From Anaerolineales bacterium (GTDB taxonomy: Bacteria; Chloroflexota; Anaerolineae; Promineifilales; Promineifilaceae): DNA of 9,169 nt. Of the stretch, positions 5,538 through 9,169 are shown one piece after another. The notes below the pieces were generated by a model. That model had not been told where the DNA came from. It saw only the letters and a list, made by a program, of their open reading frames with translations, and did not search any database. The position numbers and the translations under genes were made by a program. The stretch's first letter is position 1. Each line of letters starts with the position of its first letter. The stretch spans positions 1 through 9,169 of the forward strand of contig JAGQGA010000178.1 of assembly GCA_020432595.1 (NCBI GenBank), written 5' to 3'.

Positions 5538-7430
5538 ATGGAAGCACAGCGGTTTGTCATTGGCGTAGATGGCGGCGGCAGCAAAACGGCCGTTGCGATT
5601 CTGAATCATGAGGGCGTTCTTTTGGGGCGTGGACAGGGGGGAACTGCCAACTATCACCACCACGGGCTGGAACATGCTGGGCAAAATTTATTGGCGGCGA
5701 TGCAGGCGGCGGCCAGCGAAGCGGGGGTGGATTTAGCCAACGCCAGCGGGGCATTTTGGGGAATGGCCGGGGTAGATCGGCCGGTTGACCGGGAACGGAT
5801 GCGCGATTTGGCGGCGCAACTGCTGCCTGGCGTTCCCGTGACGATTGATAATGATGCGGTGGCGGCGTTGGCGGGGGGATTAAACGGCCGTTGTGAAGGC
5901 GTTGTCCTCATCGCTGGCACCGGCATGATTGCTTATGGCGAAAACAGCGCTGGAGAAAGGGCGCGTGTCGGGGGTTGGGGCTACATCATCGAACAGGGCA
6001 GCGGCTACAGCTTAGTCAAAGAAGCGATTAAGGCAACGCTGCTCGCCACTGATGAGCAGCAGCCAACGCAGCTCACGCAAACCTTTATGGACGCGCTTCA
6101 GCTTGGGCAAATTTCGGACATCATTACCTGGCTTTATGCCCGTGACCGCCACATTTCCCAGGTGGCGGCGTTGGCACCGCAGGTTTTGGCGGCGGCACAG
6201 GCCAACGATTTTGTCGCCCAAAGTGTGGTTAGTCAGGAGGCGGAGGCGCTGGGCAAGTCGGTGTGGGCAGTGGTGCGGAAGCTGGGGTTGGAAAAACGGC
6301 CGTTTTCCCTTGTCCTCGCTGGCAGTTTAGTAGGCAAGAACGAGCTATACCGCCAACTCGTGATGCAGGCTGTTTACACGCGCCTCCCATTGGCACAGCC
6401 TTTGTTACCCCAGCATGACCCGGCCGTGGGTGCGGCGTTGATCGCCCTGGAAGAGAGCCGGGGAGCGGGAGAGCAGGGGGGAAGGGGTGATATTTCTCCC
6501 CTGCTCCTCCGCTCCCCCGCCCCCCTGCCTATGTCCGAACGGCAAAACGTATTGACCAACGGGCTTGACCAACTGCCAACGGCCAACATCGTGGGGTTGA
6601 TGCACTTGCAGGACAAACAGGCGGCGGCGAGTCTGGCTCCCATTTTGCCCGACATCGCTCGTGCCATTGATGCCATTGCCGAACGGATGCAGCAGGGCGG
6701 CCGGCTGATTTATGTGGGGGCGGGAACTTCCGGCAGGCTGGGCGTGCTGGATGCCTCAGAATGCCCACCTACCTTTAGCGTGAACGCTGACCAAGTAATT
6801 GGGATTATGGCTGGCGGCGAAACGGCACTGACGCGCTCGGTTGAAGGAGCCGAAGACCATGCCGAAGCGGGAGCCATTGAGTTGGCGCGGTTAAACGTGG
6901 GGGCGCTCGACAGCGTGGTGGGGATTGCCGCCAGCGGGCGCACGCCGTTTGTGCTGGGGGCTTTGCAAGAGGCCAATGGCTGCGGTGCGTTGACCATTGC
7001 CGTAACCTGCAACCTACCCGCCCCCATTGCCGAGGAAGCCACACTGGTGCTGGCTCCGCTGGTTGGCCCGGAACTGCTGACCGGTTCCACGCGGCTGAAG
7101 GCGGGGACGGCGCAAAAGCTGGTGCTGAATATGCTCAGTACGGGGGTGATGGTGCGGCTGGGCAAAACGTATGGCAATTTGATGGTGGATTTGCAGGTAA
7201 AAAATGAGAAGCTGCGCGGCCGGGCGCGGCGTATTGTGGCGCAGGCGTGTGGGATTGATGAGGGGGCAGCAACGGCCGTTCTTGAAGCCTGCGGCGGGCA
7301 TGTCAAAACCGCCATCGTCAGCCAACTTGCCAACCTGTCCCCCGCCGCCGCCCAAATGGCCTTAACTCAAGCCAATGGCAACGTGCGACAAGCACTACAA
7401 GAACACAGTAACGCTTTGGCATCACCATAA
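5538..7430 (+). CDS. Fused BadF-type amino-sugar kinase and N-acetylmuramic acid 6-phosphate etherase (MurK-MurQ)
   Basis: A 630-residue, two-domain cytoplasmic enzyme of amino-sugar recycling. Residues 1-307 are a BadF/BadG-type kinase: phosphate motif DGGGSKT (11-17), DNDA (104-107), AGTG (126-129), GGWG (145-148) and AGS (261-263). The closest functional model is MurK of Clostridium acetobutylicum, which phosphorylates both GlcNAc and MurNAc at O6. Residues 332-630 form a full-length MurQ (299 aa; E. coli has 298) with sugar-phosphate motif GTSGR at 396 and both catalytic glutamates, Glu408 in DASE and Glu439 in EGAED, matching E. coli Glu83 and Glu114. MurQ converts MurNAc-6-P to GlcNAc-6-P and D-lactate, so the fusion would carry out two successive steps. 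The linker (308-331, rich in G, E, P, L) is encoded by a hairpin, and MurQ's own start Met survives as residue 332. The M1 start fits the kinase family but has no visible Shine-Dalgarno. Kinase specificity is inferred. Confidence 0.93.
   Translation: MEAQRFVIGVDGGGSKTAVAILNHEGVLLGRGQGGTANYHHHGLEHAGQNLLAAMQAAASEAGVDLANASGAFWGMAGVDRPVDRERMRDLAAQLLPGVPVTIDNDAVAALAGGLNGRCEGVVLIAGTGMIAYGENSAGERARVGGWGYIIEQGSGYSLVKEAIKATLLATDEQQPTQLTQTFMDALQLGQISDIITWLYARDRHISQVAALAPQVLAAAQANDFVAQSVVSQEAEALGKSVWAVVRKLGLEKRPFSLVLAGSLVGKNELYRQLVMQAVYTRLPLAQPLLPQHDPAVGAALIALEESRGAGEQGGRGDISPLLLRSPAPLPMSERQNVLTNGLDQLPTANIVGLMHLQDKQAAASLAPILPDIARAIDAIAERMQQGGRLIYVGAGTSGRLGVLDASECPPTFSVNADQVIGIMAGGETALTRSVEGAEDHAEAGAIELARLNVGALDSVVGIAASGRTPFVLGALQEANGCGALTIAVTCNLPAPIAEEATLVLAPLVGPELLTGSTRLKAGTAQKLVLNMLSTGVMVRLGKTYGNLMVDLQVKNEKLRGRARRIVAQACGIDEGAATAVLEACGGHVKTAIVSQLANLSPAAAQMALTQANGNVRQALQEHSNALASP
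6293..6306. repeat. 14-bp palindrome containing AACGGCCGTT
   Basis: AAAACGGCCGTTTT is perfectly palindromic and lies in the kinase domain, encoding part of KRPF, unlike the common TAV reading of the core. It is one of two 14-bp copies. Confidence 0.8.
6458..6519. repeat. GC-rich inverted element at the kinase/MurQ domain joint (hairpin 4)
   Basis: The purine-rich left arm (6458-6482, built around GGGAGCGG and GAGCAGGGG) pairs with the pyrimidine-rich right arm (6495-6519) over 25 positions with about four mismatches and a 12-base loop. It resembles the intergenic hairpins elsewhere in the window but is read in frame as the interdomain linker. It ends 11 bases before the ATG (6531) that would be the native MurQ start. 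Confidence 0.85.
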
Positions 7431-7434
7431 AAAA

Positions 7435-7496
7435 ATAGGACGCAGATTCTCCTGATGAACCTGATCCGTGTTCTTCCGTGTTCTTCCGTGTCCTAT
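7435..7496. repeat. Decamer tandem repeat flanked by an inverted pair (hairpin 5)
   Basis: CCGTGTTCTT is present at 7466-7475 and 7476-7485, with a third variant copy CCGTGTCCTA at 7486-7495. The flanks ATAGGACGC (7435-7443) and GTGTCCTAT (7488-7496) can pair with one mismatched position, enclosing the repeat. It occupies the gap after the kinase-MurQ stop. Confidence 0.75.
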
Positions 7497-7497
7497 G

Positions 7498-7504
7498 AAA
7501 GGAG
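7498..7504 (+). promoter_or_regulatory. Ribosome binding site of GH20 gene
   Basis: AAAGGAG ends 9 bases before the ATG at 7514. It directly follows hairpin 5 and supports that start. Confidence 0.75.
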
Positions 7505-7513
7505 AACCTGACT

Positions 7514-9169
7514 ATGGATGAATTGTTATTACTGCCACGACCACGGCAGATGGAGTTTTTAGGGGAAAACGGCCGTTTTTCCCTCACCACGTCCCCCAAA
7601 CTCATTGCCCTGGATGGTAGTACGCTGTTTACGGCGCGGCGGCTGCAGGCGGCACTGCGGCAAAGTGCGGGAGTGGATTGGGAGATTGTGGCGGGGACGG
7701 CCGTTCCCCACGACCAAATTGGCGTAATCCTCAGCCTCACCCCCCACGCTACCCTCCATGAACAAGGGTATCAATTGACGGTGACGGAAACGGCCGTTTA
7801 TGTCGTCGCCAGCAGCCAAGCCGGGCTGTTTTACGGCACTTCCACCCTCGTACAGCTTATCGCCCAGGGCAAAACGACCTTGCCCCAATGCCGCATCGTA
7901 GACTGGCCCGACTTCCCCAACCGAGGTGTCATGCTCGACATCAGCCGCAACAAAGTCCCCACCATGGAGACCCTCTACGCTCTGGTAGACAAATTTGCTA
8001 GTTGGAAATTCAACCAACTCCAGCTTTACACCGAACACACCTTCGCCTACCGCCAACACCAGCCCATTTGGGAAGGCGACTCCCCCATGACCGCCGAAGA
8101 AATTCTGGCACTGGATGTCTATTGCCGCGACCGCTTCATCGAGCTTGTCCCCAACCAAAACAGCTTCGGCCACATGCACCACTGGCTCAACCACCCCGAC
8201 TACATCCACCTGGCCGAAGCCCCCGACGGCTCGGAAACGCCGTGGAACTTTCGCTATGAAGGCCCCTTTGGCCTTTCACCGGCCGTTGCCGAAACCATGC
8301 CCTTTTTGCGCGGTCTTTATGACGAACTGCTGCCCAACTTCAGCAGCCGCCAGTTCAACATTGGGGCCGACGAAACGTGGGATTTGGGACAGGGCAAATC
8401 AAAAGCCATCGTTGAGGCCAAGGGCGAAGGCCGCGCCTATCTGGACTTTGTACTGGAGCTATACCGCGAAGTCAAATCCCGCGAGCGCACCATGCAGTTT
8501 TGGGGCGACATCATCGTCAAATACCCCGACCTGGTGGCCGAACTCCCCCGCGACGCGATTGCTCTGGAATGGGGGTATGAAGCCGACCACCCGTTTGACC
8601 AAAACAGCCGCATCTTTGCCCAATCGGGCATTCCCTTTTACGTTTGCCCCGGCACCTCATCGTGGAACAGCGTCGGCGGGCGCACCGAAAACACCCTTGG
8701 CAACCTGCAAAACGCGGCTGAAAACGGGCTAAAGCACGGGGCCATTGGTTATTTGATGACCGACTGGGGAGACAGAGGCCACTGGCAGCCGCTGCCGGTC
8801 AGCTACTTGGGGTTTGGTTATGGGGCAGCCGTGTCGTGGGCGTATGATGCCAACAAGGAGATGGACATCGCCGCCACCATCAGCCGCCATGCTTTTGGCG
8901 ACGCAACGGGGGGGATGGGACAGTTGGCCTACAATTTGGGCAATATCCATCGTCAAACGGAGATCAAGCTTCACAATGGCAATATTTTCTTCCACGTTTT
9001 GCAGCTTGCTCCCGACAAGCTAGGGAATTTGGCGATTTTTAACACGAAGGGAGAGCTAAAAGCGGAGCAGTTTGAGGCGGCGCTGGCCGAGCTAGAACGC
9101 ATCATGGCGGGGCTGGATGACATGCCACTTAACAGCCCTGATGCTGATCTACTGAAGCAGGAGTACCAT
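7514..9169 (+). CDS. GH20 family beta-N-acetylhexosaminidase, 3'-truncated by window edge
   Basis: An open frame of 552 codons runs without a stop to the right edge. It encodes a glycoside hydrolase family 20 enzyme, which removes terminal GlcNAc/GalNAc by substrate-assisted catalysis. Residues 1-133 match the GH20b N-terminal domain (GYQLTVTETAVYVVA, then AGLFYGTSTLVQLI). The catalytic barrel begins at RGVMLDISRNKVP (Arg137, Asp142). NIGADET holds the catalytic pair Asp286-Glu287. The substrate-pocket strand reads QNSFGHM (His220) where classical members have a PGH motif, placing it in a divergent subfamily. TDWGDRGHW (Asp417, Trp418) is probably a late barrel loop in the sugar pocket. No signal peptide is visible, so it should act in the cytoplasm on imported oligosaccharides or muropeptides, a role often played by NagZ (GH3) elsewhere. 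Two full AACGGCCGTT palindromes lie in its first 290 bases. GH20 identity is firm; the exact substrate is not. Confidence 0.92.
   Translation, partial: MDELLLLPRPRQMEFLGENGRFSLTTSPKLIALDGSTLFTARRLQAALRQSAGVDWEIVAGTAVPHDQIGVILSLTPHATLHEQGYQLTVTETAVYVVASSQAGLFYGTSTLVQLIAQGKTTLPQCRIVDWPDFPNRGVMLDISRNKVPTMETLYALVDKFASWKFNQLQLYTEHTFAYRQHQPIWEGDSPMTAEEILALDVYCRDRFIELVPNQNSFGHMHHWLNHPDYIHLAEAPDGSETPWNFRYEGPFGLSPAVAETMPFLRGLYDELLPNFSSRQFNIGADETWDLGQGKSKAIVEAKGEGRAYLDFVLELYREVKSRERTMQFWGDIIVKYPDLVAELPRDAIALEWGYEADHPFDQNSRIFAQSGIPFYVCPGTSSWNSVGGRTENTLGNLQNAAENGLKHGAIGYLMTDWGDRGHWQPLPVSYLGFGYGAAVSWAYDANKEMDIAATISRHAFGDATGGMGQLAYNLGNIHRQTEIKLHNGNIFFHVLQLAPDKLGNLAIFNTKGELKAEQFEAALAELERIMAGLDDMPLNSPDADLLKQEYH
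7566..7579. repeat. 14-bp palindrome containing AACGGCCGTT
   Basis: AAAACGGCCGTTTT is identical to the copy at 6293-6306 but read in another frame (ENGRF), near the start of the GH20 gene. Confidence 0.8.

Larger units (their letters stand above)
738..7798. repeat. Dispersed palindrome AACGGCCGTT, 12 copies (HIP1-like)
   Basis: Exact copies begin at 738, 1038, 1584, 4229, 4364, 5021, 5585, 5883, 6295, 7271, 7568 and 7789; two near copies (GACGGCCGTT) lie at about 5104 and 7696. All are inside genes. Nine are read as ACG GCC GTT (Thr-Ala-Val), two as Asn-Gly-Arg and one as Lys-Arg-Pro, so protein sequence alone does not explain them. None occurs in the lipoprotein gene or in the intergenic gaps. 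The core contains GGCC and CGGCCG, which suggests a DNA-modification or DNA-processing site. Confidence 0.85.

Noticed and set aside
5538..7430. Fusion as a sequencing or assembly artefact
   Set aside because: The frame continues through the hairpin without stops, both domains are complete, and the MurQ start codon is in phase with the kinase; raw reads would still be the final check.
8115..8732. 205-codon plus-strand frame
   Set aside because: It lies inside the GH20 gene in another frame, is rich in Pro, Thr, Ser and Arg in the manner of out-of-frame GC-rich reading, and contains no domain.

Overview
The window reads as part of one plus-strand gene cluster from a moderately GC-rich bacterium, most likely a Chloroflexota (Anaerolineae-like) lineage. 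That assignment is inferred from the lipoprotein linker built of repeated VEVTRVV/ETVTQE units, the short tandem-repeat hairpins between genes, and the very frequent palindrome AACGGCCGTT. No rRNA or other phylogenetic marker is present to confirm it.

Layout. Positions 2-667 hold the 3' part of an Opp/Dpp-type ABC transporter ATPase (the permeases would be expected upstream). 676-1668 is the second, complete ATPase of the pair. 1665-1850 is a 61-residue two-helix membrane protein that overlaps the ATPase stop codon. 1851-2035 is a leader region with an octamer-repeat hairpin, a 12-base match to the complement of the 16S rRNA 3' end, and a possible 27-codon upstream ORF. 2036-3949 is the substrate-binding lipoprotein (SBP family 5). 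4038-5450 is an M81 (MlrC-like) metallopeptidase. 5538-7430 is a fusion of a BadF-type amino-sugar kinase (MurK-like) with a full-length MurQ etherase. 7514-9169 is a family GH20 beta-N-acetylhexosaminidase that runs off the right edge without a stop codon.

Function (inference). The set fits uptake and cytoplasmic breakdown of muropeptides or related amino-sugar oligosaccharides. The Opp-type transporter brings in the ligand, the M81 enzyme may cut an unusual peptide or amide bond, GH20 releases GlcNAc, the kinase domain makes GlcNAc-6-P and MurNAc-6-P, and MurQ converts MurNAc-6-P to GlcNAc-6-P plus D-lactate. The MurQ domain is the strongest evidence for peptidoglycan rather than chitin as the source.

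Two layers of non-coding structure stand out. First, the palindrome AACGGCCGTT occurs 12 times in 9.2 kb (about 0.01 expected by chance), always inside genes, resembling the cyanobacterial HIP1 situation. Second, every gene junction from 1850 onward carries a different short-tandem-repeat hairpin, and a fifth such hairpin lies in frame exactly at the kinase/MurQ domain joint. This suggests that the fusion arose by reading through a former intergenic element.
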